This document shows positions 1 through 8,261 of a stretch of 54,633 nucleotides of DNA, in pieces. The stretch spans positions 1 to 54,633 of the forward strand of contig LNZM01000003.1 in assembly GCA_002007295.1 (NCBI GenBank). The letters run 5' to 3'. Made by a program: the position numbers and the translations under genes. Within the stretch, counting starts at the first letter, position 1. Every line of letters begins with the position of its first letter. Source of the DNA: Candidatus Epulonipiscioides saccharophilum. GTDB taxonomy: Bacteria > Bacillota > Clostridia > Lachnospirales > Cellulosilyticaceae. Under the pieces are notes generated by a model. That model was not told the origin of the DNA and ran no database searches. It saw only the letters and a program-made list of their open reading frames with translations.

Positions 1-57
1 CATTACTTTATTTTTTATGATATTATAAAGACAAATTAAATTTGAAAGGAGATTATT

Positions 58-420
58 ATGATTATTACTGCAAAAATTCGTTTATTTCCAAATGAAGAAC
101 AAAAGCAAGAACTTATTCAAACTCTTGCAGCCGTTAAATTTGGTTTAAATTTTGCGACTAAAATTGCATATGAAAATTAATCTTCTTTCTAATTCTATGT
201 CATTACAAAAACTTATTTATGATGATCTTGGAAGTTATTATAAGTTAAAAGTTCAAATGTCTTGTACAGCTTGTCGCATTGTTGCAGGTACTTATAAAAG
301 TATTAAATCAAATAAAGAAAATACTTTAGCCATTTATTAAGAAACTTAAATTAGAATATCAATATAACAGAGATTATTCTTTTGTTAGTCCTAAAAAATC
401 TTCAACTATTTTACAAAAAG
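58..420 (+). pseudogene. tnpB: TnpB (IS200/IS605 family) N-terminal remnant, frameshifted
   Basis: The frame from ATG 58 (SD AAAGGAG just upstream) reads MIITAKIRLFPNEEQKQELI and stops at 178-180. The TnpB-like sequence then continues in other frames: LQKLIYDDLGSYYKLKVQM at about 200-260, then LEYQYNRDYSFVSPKKS at about 350-405. The order (KIRLFPN, the LQK...LK.QM helix, YNRDYSF) is that of the first 110-130 residues of TnpB, the RNA-guided nuclease of IS200/IS605 elements, which is normally about 370-400 aa. At least two frameshifts and loss of the catalytic RuvC part make it non-functional. The homology ends where the alpha-galactosidase begins. The left end of the element lies before the window. 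Confidence 0.8.
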
Positions 421-434
421 AAAGGGTGTTGAAA

Positions 435-2648
435 ATGATTAAGTTTAGCAATAAAACTTTTCATATTTATAATGATGATGTAAGTTATATAATTAAGATT
501 TTAGATAACAATCATTTAGGGCAGTTATATTTCGGCAAAGCGATTCGAGACCGAGAGAGTTTTGATCATCTATTGGTGGAAAAGGGGACAAATTTAGCAC
601 CATGTCTTTTTGAAGGCAATTTAGATTTTTCATTAGAAGTGATAAAGCAAGAATATCCTAGCTATGGTACAGGAGACTATCGGGATCCGGCCTATCAGGT
701 TACGAGTAAAAATGGGAGTAGCATAACGGATTTAGGATATAAATCGCACGTTATCAAAAAAGGTAAGAGAAGCATAAAAGGGTTACCTTCAACATACGGA
801 GAAAATGTAGATACTTTAGAGATTAATTTAGAAGACGAGTTAATCGGATTAGAAGTAACATTAAGGTATCATGTTTTTTCTAATATATCGGCGATAATAA
901 GAAGTGTGGAGTTCAAGAATATTGGGCAAGAAACATTAAAAATAGATCGAGCTATGTCTAGCTCATTGGATTTATACGACGCTAATTTTGAGATGATAAC
1001 ATTAGACGGAGCATGGGCGAGAGAAAGGCATATTAACAGTGGTATGCTAAGAAAAGGGATACAGTCAATTTCGAGCAGTCGAGGAACGAGCAGTGCTATG
1101 CATAATCCATTTATAGCGCTAAAAAGACCAAATACAACGGAGCACATTGGGGAGGTTTACGGATTCGCATTAATTTACAGCGGAAATTTTTTAGCGCAAG
1201 TAGAAGTCGACGCGTATGATGTGACAAGGGTATTGTTGGGAATAAATCCATTTGAATTTCAGTGGAGGTTAAGACCGGATGAAATATTTAATACACCTGA
1301 ATCGGTAATGGTTTATAGTGATAAAGGGTTAAATGGAATGAGTCAAAATTTTCATAATTTGTTTAGAAATAATCTTATGCGAGGCAAATATAAAAACAAA
1401 ACACGACCGATAGTAATTAATAATTGGGAAGCTACGTATTTTGATTTTACAGAGGAAAGCATATTAAAAATTGCTAAGACAGCCAAAGAGGCAGGAATAG
1501 AATTATTTGTTTTAGATGACGGATGGTTTGGAAAACGGGACAATGATTCAACATCTTTAGGAGACTGGTCGGTTTATTTAAAGAAGCTTCCGCATGGAAT
1601 AAAAGGGTTGGCAGAAAAGATCAATAGATTAGGATTAAGTTTTGGACTATGGTTTGAGCCAGAAATGGTTAATGAGATCAGCAATCTATACAAGGAGCAT
1701 CCGGATTATGTGATACAGACACCAGGGCGAAATAGATCATATGGTAGGAATCAATATGTTTTGGATTTTAGTCGAGAAGAAGTAGTGGTATGTATTTTTA
1801 AAAAAATGTGTGCAACGATCGACACTGCTAATATAGCATATATAAAGTGGGATATGAATCGAAATATAACGGAAGCGTTTAGTTATTCATTAGAAGCAAC
1901 ATGTCAAAAAGAATTTTTCCATCGGTATATTTTAGGAGTATATAGTTTGTACGAAAAACTTTTGGCACGTTTTCCGGATATACTATTTGAATCGTGTGCA
2001 TCCGGAGGGGCCAGGTTCGATGCCGGCATGCTGTACTACGCACCACAGGCCTGGACATCAGACGATACGGATGCGATAGAGCGACTACACATTCAGTATG
2101 GGTCATCCATGGTTTATCCGATAATATCCATGGGAAGCCATGTAGCGGCTGTACCGAACCACCAGGTTGAGCGAATAACCAGTTTAAAGATGCGTGCTGA
2201 TGTTGCTTATTTCGGAACCTTTGGATATGAATTAGATCTTAATAAGGTGTCACCAACTGACTTAGAGCAAGTTAAAGGTCAAATAGCATTTTTCAAAAAA
2301 TATAGAGAAATTATTCAGTTAGGTGATTTTTATAGGTTGACGCAGGGTAATTTTTATAGTTGGTTAGTTGTTTCACCGAATAAAAAGACTGCTATATTAG
2401 GTTATTACAAAATTTTGGCTAGTCCAAATCCTTCTATCAAGAAGATTAATTTGGTAGGGCTAGATGCTAACTTTAAGTATTCTTGCAATGGTAAGTCTTA
2501 TTTCGGGGATGAATTAATGAATGTTGGTATGATACTTGAAACCGAATTTACAGGATTAATGCAAGCTGAAAGCTTTAAAGGTAAATATACTCCAGGAACG
2601 GATAAAGGCGACTTTACTTCGCAAATATACGTATTCCAGGCTGTTTAA
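435..2648 (+). CDS. Alpha-galactosidase, GH36 family
   Basis: Hydrolyses terminal alpha-1,6-galactosides such as raffinose-type sugars, galactomannan side chains or algal galactosides; no signal peptide, so cytoplasmic. About 737 aa, the normal length of bacterial GH36 enzymes. Visible family motifs are an N-terminal beta-sandwich, WEATYFDFTEE and LFVLDDGWFGKRD in the barrel, KWDMNRNITE with the nucleophile Asp (about residue 475), and ESCASGGARFD followed by WTSDDTDAIER with the acid/base Asp (about residue 545). ATG 435 is chosen because AAAGGG lies 8 nt upstream; GTG 426 is an in-frame alternative. It sits exactly between the 5' and 3' relics of a tnpB gene, so it either inserted into the element or replaced its middle. 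No promoter of its own was recognised. Confidence 0.93.
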   Translation: MIKFSNKTFHIYNDDVSYIIKILDNNHLGQLYFGKAIRDRESFDHLLVEKGTNLAPCLFEGNLDFSLEVIKQEYPSYGTGDYRDPAYQVTSKNGSSITDLGYKSHVIKKGKRSIKGLPSTYGENVDTLEINLEDELIGLEVTLRYHVFSNISAIIRSVEFKNIGQETLKIDRAMSSSLDLYDANFEMITLDGAWARERHINSGMLRKGIQSISSSRGTSSAMHNPFIALKRPNTTEHIGEVYGFALIYSGNFLAQVEVDAYDVTRVLLGINPFEFQWRLRPDEIFNTPESVMVYSDKGLNGMSQNFHNLFRNNLMRGKYKNKTRPIVINNWEATYFDFTEESILKIAKTAKEAGIELFVLDDGWFGKRDNDSTSLGDWSVYLKKLPHGIKGLAEKINRLGLSFGLWFEPEMVNEISNLYKEHPDYVIQTPGRNRSYGRNQYVLDFSREEVVVCIFKKMCATIDTANIAYIKWDMNRNITEAFSYSLEATCQKEFFHRYILGVYSLYEKLLARFPDILFESCASGGARFDAGMLYYAPQAWTSDDTDAIERLHIQYGSSMVYPIISMGSHVAAVPNHQVERITSLKMRADVAYFGTFGYELDLNKVSPTDLEQVKGQIAFFKKYREIIQLGDFYRLTQGNFYSWLVVSPNKKTAILGYYKILASPNPSIKKINLVGLDANFKYSCNGKSYFGDELMNVGMILETEFTGLMQAESFKGKYTPGTDKGDFTSQIYVFQAV

Positions 2649-2995
2649 ATTATGTCGGTGTGATATTCGAACCCGCATTTACCAGATAAGCCGTAAAGCC
2701 CCTAGCTTTAGCTATGTGGATATAAGGCTATTAAAATTTTTTTCAAAAGATGTTATTATCTTTTGTTTTTTGGCTATACTCTAGATACAACTGAATATAG
2801 ATGGTTGTATAGAAGTCTTAAAAACTCAGCGTCTCGAATACATGGTAAAAGTGTATCAGCATACAAGACTATATGTTCTGTTGTATGTAGGGTAATAACA
2901 TCCCCGTAACTAAAGGTCAGACTGGACTAGCAAAAATGAATTTGTCCCTTAATCACTTTATAATCCCACGCCTTTAGGCGTGAGGAGTGTCAAAA
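2649..2995 (+). mobile_element. Right end of a decayed IS200/IS605-type element (tnpB 3' relic plus right-end/guide-RNA-like region)
   Basis: Just after the galactosidase stop, one frame reads YVGVIFEPAFTR, then AVKPLALAMWI, resembling the degenerate C-terminus of TnpB. The segment 2823-2930 recurs in inverted orientation at the window end (54510-54633), including the shared stretch ACATGGTAAAAGTGTATCAG. The element ends in a small hairpin, CACGCCTTTAGGCGTG, followed by AGGAGTGTCA (2969-2995), the usual right-end architecture of IS200/IS605 elements. In such elements this region encodes the guide (omega/RE) RNA. Whether this one is still transcribed is unknown. Confidence 0.7.
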
Positions 2996-3135
2996 ATTTA
3001 TGTATTCCATGCTATGTAATTTGCATTATTTAAGTATTTAAAATAGCTCTATACCATATATTTTAGGAAGCTGATATTTTTGGCTTCCTTTTTTTATACT
3101 GCTTATCTTGTTATTTAAAAAAGCGCTTAAATTTA

Positions 3136-3164
3136 TTGACAGCATATGACAATTATGATAACAT
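3136..3164 (+). promoter_or_regulatory. Sigma-A promoter for the LRR gene
   Basis: TTGACA, a 17-nt spacer, then TAACAT, about 85 nt before the LRR start codon at 3250. The -35 box is perfect and the -10 box is fair. Confidence 0.55.
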
Positions 3165-3249
3165 TATAGGCATAGGTTGTCTACATTTAAAATGATTCAA
3201 CGAGTACCCACTATTGTGGAAAATTTCAAAAAAGGAGAGGCTCACTATT

Positions 3250-4767
3250 ATGAATAATGCTCTTAAATCAAATGCTAAAAAATTTATAGTGAAAATTCCA
3301 GATGCTCGCTTACGTAATGCTATTACAATCTTAAACTCTGATATTCAGTTTAATGATTTAGGAGAAATCTCCTTAGATACTTTGAAATTATTGCCAGAAA
3401 ATTTTGAAGCAATAGGTAAAGGCATAAAGCGTTTGGATGGATTGCAACATGTTAAACATTTAAAATATATTAATTTAAGTAATAATTTTATAACTGATAT
3501 TACAGCTCTTAGTTCGTTACCGGATTTGGCGGTTTTAATTTTGGATGATAATCAAATAAAAATTTTAGATTTATTTGGATTCCATTCACTTTCTGAGTTA
3601 AGTCTTAAAAATAACCAAATTAAAAGTATTCTTTTTTCCGAAATTCGATCTGCTATAAGTCATTTGATTAAATTAGATTTAAGTAACAACTTACTTGGAT
3701 CCAATCTTACCTTTATAGAATTATTACAACTTGGCTATTCTACTTTTGACGCTGAACTCTTCATTGCAATATCCGGACCACGTGCTATAGATGCATTAGC
3801 ACAAGCAAGTATATTAAAAATATTAGATTTGTCAAACAATCAATTTTTAACGGATATTTCTACTATCGAGTATTGTGAAAAGCTTTCTGAGTTAAATTTA
3901 ATAGGCGATTTTTCGCTTTTTGAAGGATTAGAAGCTATTGGTACGTTATCCAATTTAGAAAAATTAGAACTAGAATCTAGTCTTTTTAATAATTTTCATA
4001 TTAGAAAAGAGTTAATTGCTGTGATGATTTTGCTCAGTTTTTCAGAAAATTCGGATATTACCGATACTACTATACTTTTAGATTCGGATATTTTAGATGA
4101 GGAAGCTAAGGATGCGGTTCGTTGTGAAGTTCTGGAATTATTAGAAGCTAGTTTAGCAAAAGATTTTAATAATGGCTCTATAAATGATCTACCACAGGTT
4201 ATAATAGATGATAGTACAGTGTACGAATTTGACCCTTTTAAGGAATCTAAATTTGATTATCGACTTAAAATGAATAATACTGTTATAACTCAAGATATTG
4301 CAGAATTAACGTTAGAAATTACGCCAACCAAAACTCATGGTGTACCTATTATATCCTTAGAGTCTGAAGAAGTGATTGAGGCGGTGGATAAGTTAATACA
4401 ATTTTCAAGATTTAACGAAAGTATAGCGAAATTAAGTATAGAGATAATAGTAAATGAAGGGAATAGCGGTATAGAGCTAGAGATTGATGCAGACATTTGG
4501 AAAGGTTTAGTTTCTGATAGTAATAGTGTATTGGAGGTCCGGACGCAATTTGTATATTTGACTTTTGATTATATTCTATTAAAGGATATTTGGAATCAAG
4601 TTAATTTCGAAAATGTAATATTAAAAATAAAAATTGCTTTGGATCAATTAGAGTATAATAGGATAGTACAATTAGAAATTATTAATTCAGCCCAATATTT
4701 TAAAGAATTCGAAAATAGAATAGAAATTCAGTATCCGGATACATTACCTAAATTCAGAAGATCGTAA
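3250..4767 (+). CDS. Cytoplasmic leucine-rich-repeat protein
   Basis: 505 aa, starting at ATG 3250 behind the strong SD AAAGGAGAGG (3231-3240); an upstream in-frame GTG lies before the SD and is rejected. There is no signal peptide, membrane segment or sorting motif. Residues 15-30 (IPDARLRNAI) resemble the cap that precedes internalin-type repeats. Residues about 60-150 carry four or five LRRs of the L..L..LDLSNN type (for example LKYINLSNNFITDITALSSL), and two more lie at about 185-240 (LKILDLSNNQFLTDISTIEYC). The C-terminal half (about 265-505) is acidic, has no repeats and is not recognised. Such proteins usually act in protein-protein binding. The lack of export signals is unusual for this LRR type. 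Confidence 0.75.
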   Translation: MNNALKSNAKKFIVKIPDARLRNAITILNSDIQFNDLGEISLDTLKLLPENFEAIGKGIKRLDGLQHVKHLKYINLSNNFITDITALSSLPDLAVLILDDNQIKILDLFGFHSLSELSLKNNQIKSILFSEIRSAISHLIKLDLSNNLLGSNLTFIELLQLGYSTFDAELFIAISGPRAIDALAQASILKILDLSNNQFLTDISTIEYCEKLSELNLIGDFSLFEGLEAIGTLSNLEKLELESSLFNNFHIRKELIAVMILLSFSENSDITDTTILLDSDILDEEAKDAVRCEVLELLEASLAKDFNNGSINDLPQVIIDDSTVYEFDPFKESKFDYRLKMNNTVITQDIAELTLEITPTKTHGVPIISLESEEVIEAVDKLIQFSRFNESIAKLSIEIIVNEGNSGIELEIDADIWKGLVSDSNSVLEVRTQFVYLTFDYILLKDIWNQVNFENVILKIKIALDQLEYNRIVQLEIINSAQYFKEFENRIEIQYPDTLPKFRRS

Positions 4768-4810
4768 TATATTGGACTCTTCCTCTTTAAAAAAAAAATA
4801 ACTTATTTTC

Positions 4811-4839
4811 TTTACATAGCGCTGGATAAATGTTAAAAT
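4811..4839 (+). promoter_or_regulatory. Sigma-A promoter for the first TIM-barrel isomerase gene
   Basis: TTTACA, a 17-nt spacer, then TAAAAT, about 50 nt before the start codon. The same arrangement, including the AATGTT context of the -10 box, precedes the paralogous gene at 7313. Confidence 0.65.
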
Positions 4840-4887
4840 TAGGTTGTAAGTTTTTTTTATTATTCAATGTAGAAAGGACTATGGCGG

Positions 4888-5709
4888 ATGAAATTAGGAA
4901 TTATAACACAGAAATATACTGCCGACGAGTTTCAAAATATCAAAAATAAGGGTTTAGATTTTGTTGAATTTTGCATTAATTATAATAGTGATAATCCCAA
5001 TTCTCATATGAATTTTTTAAATAAAATAGACGAGATAAAGCAAAACCTAGATAGTGTTAATTTACCAATTGCTTCTATCGGTCGATGGGGTGGATTTAAA
5101 ATTATGAAAGGCAATTCGACAAATTCCACAACTCTTGAATTTAATTTAGAAGAAATTGAAATAGATAAGATGTTAATTAATGCAGCAGCTAAGTGCAATT
5201 GTCCAATTTATGTTACAGGATGTAATTATATAGAAGAAAGCTCCTTATTTGATAATTATAAGAATACTATTTATTATTTTAAGGATTTAATTGACTATGG
5301 AAAAGCAAAAAACGTTAAGATTGCTGTATATAACTGTAGATGGAATAATTATATTACATCCGAACCAGCTTGGTCAGCAATTCTTTCAAATGTAAAAGAA
5401 TTATATATAAAATATGATCCATCACATTGTATTTACAATAATGGTGATTATTTGCATGAAATAGCTAAATGGGGGAAAAGATTTGCACATGTCCATTTAA
5501 AGGGTAGTTTAAGTGTAGATGGAAAGCGATTTGATGATCCTCCGGCTGGACTGGACCAAACAAATTGGAGCAAGTTCTTTGCAATATTATATAGTATCGG
5601 TTATAATGGCACCTTGAGTATTGAACCACATTCTGAAATTTGGCAAGGTGAGTTAGGCGAAAAAGGTATTAAGTATACTATAGATTATATGAAAAATTTT
5701 ATACTTTAA
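4888..5709 (+). CDS. Sugar phosphate isomerase/epimerase-type TIM-barrel protein
   Basis: 273 aa, the size and pattern of the xylose-isomerase-like TIM-barrel superfamily (AP endonuclease 2 fold). Visible motifs are GLDFVEFCINY at strand 2, VYVTGCNYIE-like IYVTGCNY in the middle, LYIKYDPSHCIY (metal-ligand DPSH, about residue 185), FAHVHLKGSL (HVHLK) and SIEPHSE with the late Glu. Members interconvert ketoses or act on inositol-type sugars with a divalent metal; the substrate cannot be read from sequence. The start follows GAAAGGA by 9 nt. A Gfo/Idh/MocA dehydrogenase follows, then a close paralog, which suggests a small oxidise-isomerise sugar pathway. Confidence 0.8.
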   Translation: MKLGIITQKYTADEFQNIKNKGLDFVEFCINYNSDNPNSHMNFLNKIDEIKQNLDSVNLPIASIGRWGGFKIMKGNSTNSTTLEFNLEEIEIDKMLINAAAKCNCPIYVTGCNYIEESSLFDNYKNTIYYFKDLIDYGKAKNVKIAVYNCRWNNYITSEPAWSAILSNVKELYIKYDPSHCIYNNGDYLHEIAKWGKRFAHVHLKGSLSVDGKRFDDPPAGLDQTNWSKFFAILYSIGYNGTLSIEPHSEIWQGELGEKGIKYTIDYMKNFIL

Positions 5710-5856
5710 GGATTTAGGTTACTAATGAATATTTTGTATAACTAAACTTTTGAAAACAAAAAATATCCTATAAACTAAAGTGAATTAAAATTATAATACT
5801 TCTAAAGATAAATTGGTTAACTAATCGAAATTTTCAAATAAAAGGAGTATATGATA

Positions 5857-6957
5857 ATGAATGATAAAGTTTATAAAATGGGTATTGTAGGGTATGGCGG
5901 GATGGCCAATTGGCATAGAAAATTAATTCAAACAGGTAATCCGAATCAAAAAACAGAACCATATGAAGTTACTAATCCATTAGGGATAGAAATTAAAGGA
6001 ATATTTGATATAGCGCAAGAGCCTATGAAAAAGGCTATAGAAGATGGATTGAATGTGTACAAATCTTTTGAAGAAATGTTAGCAGATGAGGAAATTGATA
6101 TAATATTATGTGCAACGCCTAATGAAGTGCATAAAGATACTATAGTAAGAGCATTGGAGGCTGGAAAGCATGCTGTAAGCGAAAAGCCGGTAACAGTTTC
6201 GTCAAAGGATTTACAAGAAATGATAAATGCATCCGAAAGGACCGGAAACGTTTTTGTTGTACATCAAAATAGAAGATGGGATGGCGATTTTTTAACATTA
6301 CAGGATGTATATAAGAAAGGTTTATTAGGAGAAATATTTGAGATTCAATCTAGAATTCATGGTTCTCGAGGAATTCCTGGGGATTGGCGAGGAAAAAAAG
6401 AAAATGGTGGCGGAATGATGTTAGACTGGGGAGTACATATTATTGATCAAATGTTATTAATGATTGATGATAAAATAGATACGGTTTATGCTACTATGGA
6501 TCATGTAACAACAGATAAGGTTGACGACGGATTTAGAATGATCCTAACGTTTAAAAATGGTCTTCGTGTTTTATTTGAAGTAGGAACTAGCAACTTTATT
6601 TCGTTACCGCGTTTTTATGCATTAGGAACTGACGGAACATTAAAAATAAATAAATTAGGTAACATTGAAGCAGAGGTTACACGAATAATCGACAAAACCA
6701 AAAACGATGCTAAGCCCATTATTACGGCAGCTGGTCTTACTAAGACTATGGCACCAAGGACAGCCGAAACAACTGTGTCAGAAATAGTTAGTAACAAGTG
6801 GGGTAATATTAAAGAATTTTATGCAAATTTGCTTAATACTATAGAGGGTAAAGAAACTCAAATAGTAAAGTTAGAACAAGTTATGCGTGTCATGAAAGTT
6901 ATGGAAGCCTCTTTTGAATCAGATAAATTGGGGCAAATTATAAAGTTTGAAGAATAA
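5857..6957 (+). CDS. Gfo/Idh/MocA family NAD(P)-dependent sugar oxidoreductase
   Basis: About 366 aa. The N-terminal Rossmann fold shows YKMGIVGYGGMANWH (GxGxxA-like dinucleotide loop). It is followed by CATPNEVHKDTIVRALEAGKH and VSEKPVT, the family hallmark with the catalytic Lys in EKP. The C-terminal half contains GGGMMLDWGVHIIDQ with the His/Asp of the substrate site. Such enzymes oxidise or reduce hydroxyls of sugars and cyclitols in the cytoplasm. ATG 5857 is preferred over ATG 5851 because AAAGGAG (5841-5847) then has the normal 9-nt spacing. It lies between two TIM-barrel isomerase paralogs on the same strand and probably acts in the same pathway. Confidence 0.9.
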   Translation: MNDKVYKMGIVGYGGMANWHRKLIQTGNPNQKTEPYEVTNPLGIEIKGIFDIAQEPMKKAIEDGLNVYKSFEEMLADEEIDIILCATPNEVHKDTIVRALEAGKHAVSEKPVTVSSKDLQEMINASERTGNVFVVHQNRRWDGDFLTLQDVYKKGLLGEIFEIQSRIHGSRGIPGDWRGKKENGGGMMLDWGVHIIDQMLLMIDDKIDTVYATMDHVTTDKVDDGFRMILTFKNGLRVLFEVGTSNFISLPRFYALGTDGTLKINKLGNIEAEVTRIIDKTKNDAKPIITAAGLTKTMAPRTAETTVSEIVSNKWGNIKEFYANLLNTIEGKETQIVKLEQVMRVMKVMEASFESDKLGQIIKFEE

Positions 6958-6962
6958 AAAAA

Positions 6963-7099
6963 TGGACCCTTCAGTCAGCTTATGCTGTCTCTAGTCTATC
7001 CATCAACTAAAGTTGACATCTCTTAACCTCTCAGTCACTTCGTGACAGCTCTTCTAAAAGGAGAACTAGGTCGAAGAGCCTAGGTCAGAGAAGGTCCAC
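6963..7099. repeat. MITE-like repeat with imperfect terminal inverted repeats
   Basis: The segment opens with TGGACCCTTCAGTCAGC and closes with CAGAGAAGGTCCA, so the ends can pair (TGGACC..TTC against GAAGGTCCA). Inside are further small hairpins, CTCAGTCACTTCGTGACAG and CTTCTAAAAGGAG. The CTCAGTC...GACAGCTC core recurs in other intergenic regions of the window. It carries no ORF. Confidence 0.6.
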
Positions 7100-7100
7100 T

Positions 7101-7132
7101 AAAAGCTAATTTTTATAATTAGCTTTTTTATT
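7101..7132 (+). terminator. Rho-independent terminator after the oxidoreductase gene
   Basis: AAAAGCTAAT, a 7-nt loop, ATTAGCTTTTTT. A 10-bp stem runs into a T-tract; the A-run on the other side makes it usable in both directions. Confidence 0.75.
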
Positions 7133-7183
7133 TGTCCATTTTTTATAAAATAATACTTGAATCCAAAATATTAGTCTGTAGTA

Positions 7184-7212
7184 TTTACATAAAAAACAAT
7201 CAATGTTATAAT
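7184..7212 (+). promoter_or_regulatory. Sigma-A promoter for the second TIM-barrel isomerase gene
   Basis: TTTACA, a 17-nt spacer, then a perfect TATAAT, about 100 nt before the start codon. It matches the promoter at 4811-4839 in layout and in the AATGTT context of the -10 box. Confidence 0.7.
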
Positions 7213-7312
7213 TATTATTTAAAAATTATTTTTAAACAATAAGTTTCATGAAAAATATCACAAACTTGCCATGGACCATTATATGCTAATGGCAGTAGAA
7301 AGGATTATGAAT

Positions 7313-8122
7313 ATGATGAAATTAGGAATTATAGCCGAGGAATATACGCTAGAATATTTTCAGCAAATCAAAGATCGAGGCTTAGAATGTGTTGAATTTT
7401 GTATATATTCTAATGATTCTGATCCTAATAGACATATAAATTTTCTAGAAAAGCTAGATGAGATCAAGGCAAATTTACAAGTCACCGGCCTATTTGTTGC
7501 TTCTGTAGGGAGATGGGGGGGCATAAAACTTATAGAAAATAGTGGAATGAACGAAGTTGAAATTAAAATAGATAAAATGTTAATCGATGCTACCGCTAAA
7601 CTAGGTGCTCCTGTCTATGTTACCGGATGTAATTATATAGAAGCAACCTCCTTGTTTGACAACTATAGAAATACTATTGGTTATTTTAATTATTTAGTTG
7701 AATACGGTAAAAGTAAAGGAATAAAAATTGCTGTACATAATTCTAGATGGAATAATTACATCGTGTCATATGCGTCTTGGTCAGCAATTTTATCAAATGT
7801 CAAAGATTTATATATAAAATATAATCCGTCGCATTGCATATATAATGGAGATGATTATTTAAATGAAATGGCTAAATGGGGCAATCGAATAATACATATT
7901 CACCTAACAGGTTCTTTGAGAATAAATGGTGAAAGATATGACGATCCTCCAGCCGGATTAGATGAAACAAATTGGCCAGCATTTTTTGCTACCTTATATG
8001 CTATTGGATATGATAAAAATTTATGTATAGAAGCAAATTCAAATTCTTCCACTTGGAATGGTGCTTTGTACGATAAAGGAATTCAATATACTATAGATTA
8101 TATGAAAAAGTTTATATTATGA
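7313..8122 (+). CDS. Sugar phosphate isomerase/epimerase-type TIM-barrel protein (paralog)
   Basis: 269 aa and clearly paralogous to the protein at 4888-5709 along its whole length: shared MKLGII, VEFCI, SVGRWGG, YVTGCNYIE, WNNYI, LYIKYNPSHCIY, GSL and DDPPAGLDETNWPAFFA. DPSH has become NPSH and HVHLK has become HIHLT, so the metal or substrate site differs slightly. ATG 7313 is chosen because GAAAGGA ends 9 nt upstream and the context matches the paralog; earlier in-frame ATGs at 7271 and 7307 fit less well. Its own promoter and a terminator at 8177 make it a single-gene unit. The substrate is unknown. Confidence 0.78.
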   Translation: MMKLGIIAEEYTLEYFQQIKDRGLECVEFCIYSNDSDPNRHINFLEKLDEIKANLQVTGLFVASVGRWGGIKLIENSGMNEVEIKIDKMLIDATAKLGAPVYVTGCNYIEATSLFDNYRNTIGYFNYLVEYGKSKGIKIAVHNSRWNNYIVSYASWSAILSNVKDLYIKYNPSHCIYNGDDYLNEMAKWGNRIIHIHLTGSLRINGERYDDPPAGLDETNWPAFFATLYAIGYDKNLCIEANSNSSTWNGALYDKGIQYTIDYMKKFIL

Positions 8123-8176
8123 TTGCACTATGGTGCTGTCGCTAATGAATAAAATCATAATCCCATGAAACGAAAG

Positions 8177-8212
8177 AATGAGCTACCCTTTTTGGGTGCT
8201 CATTTTTTTATT
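8177..8212. terminator. Bidirectional terminator between the isomerase gene and serA
   Basis: AATGAGCTACCC, loop, GGGTGCTCATT followed by a run of seven T. It serves the plus-strand isomerase gene and, from the other strand, the convergent serC-serA operon. Confidence 0.75.
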
Positions 8213-8261
8213 TTTGGAATTGTTAATGCTACAGCCTCTGTTAGCGAAACTGACTGAAAGG

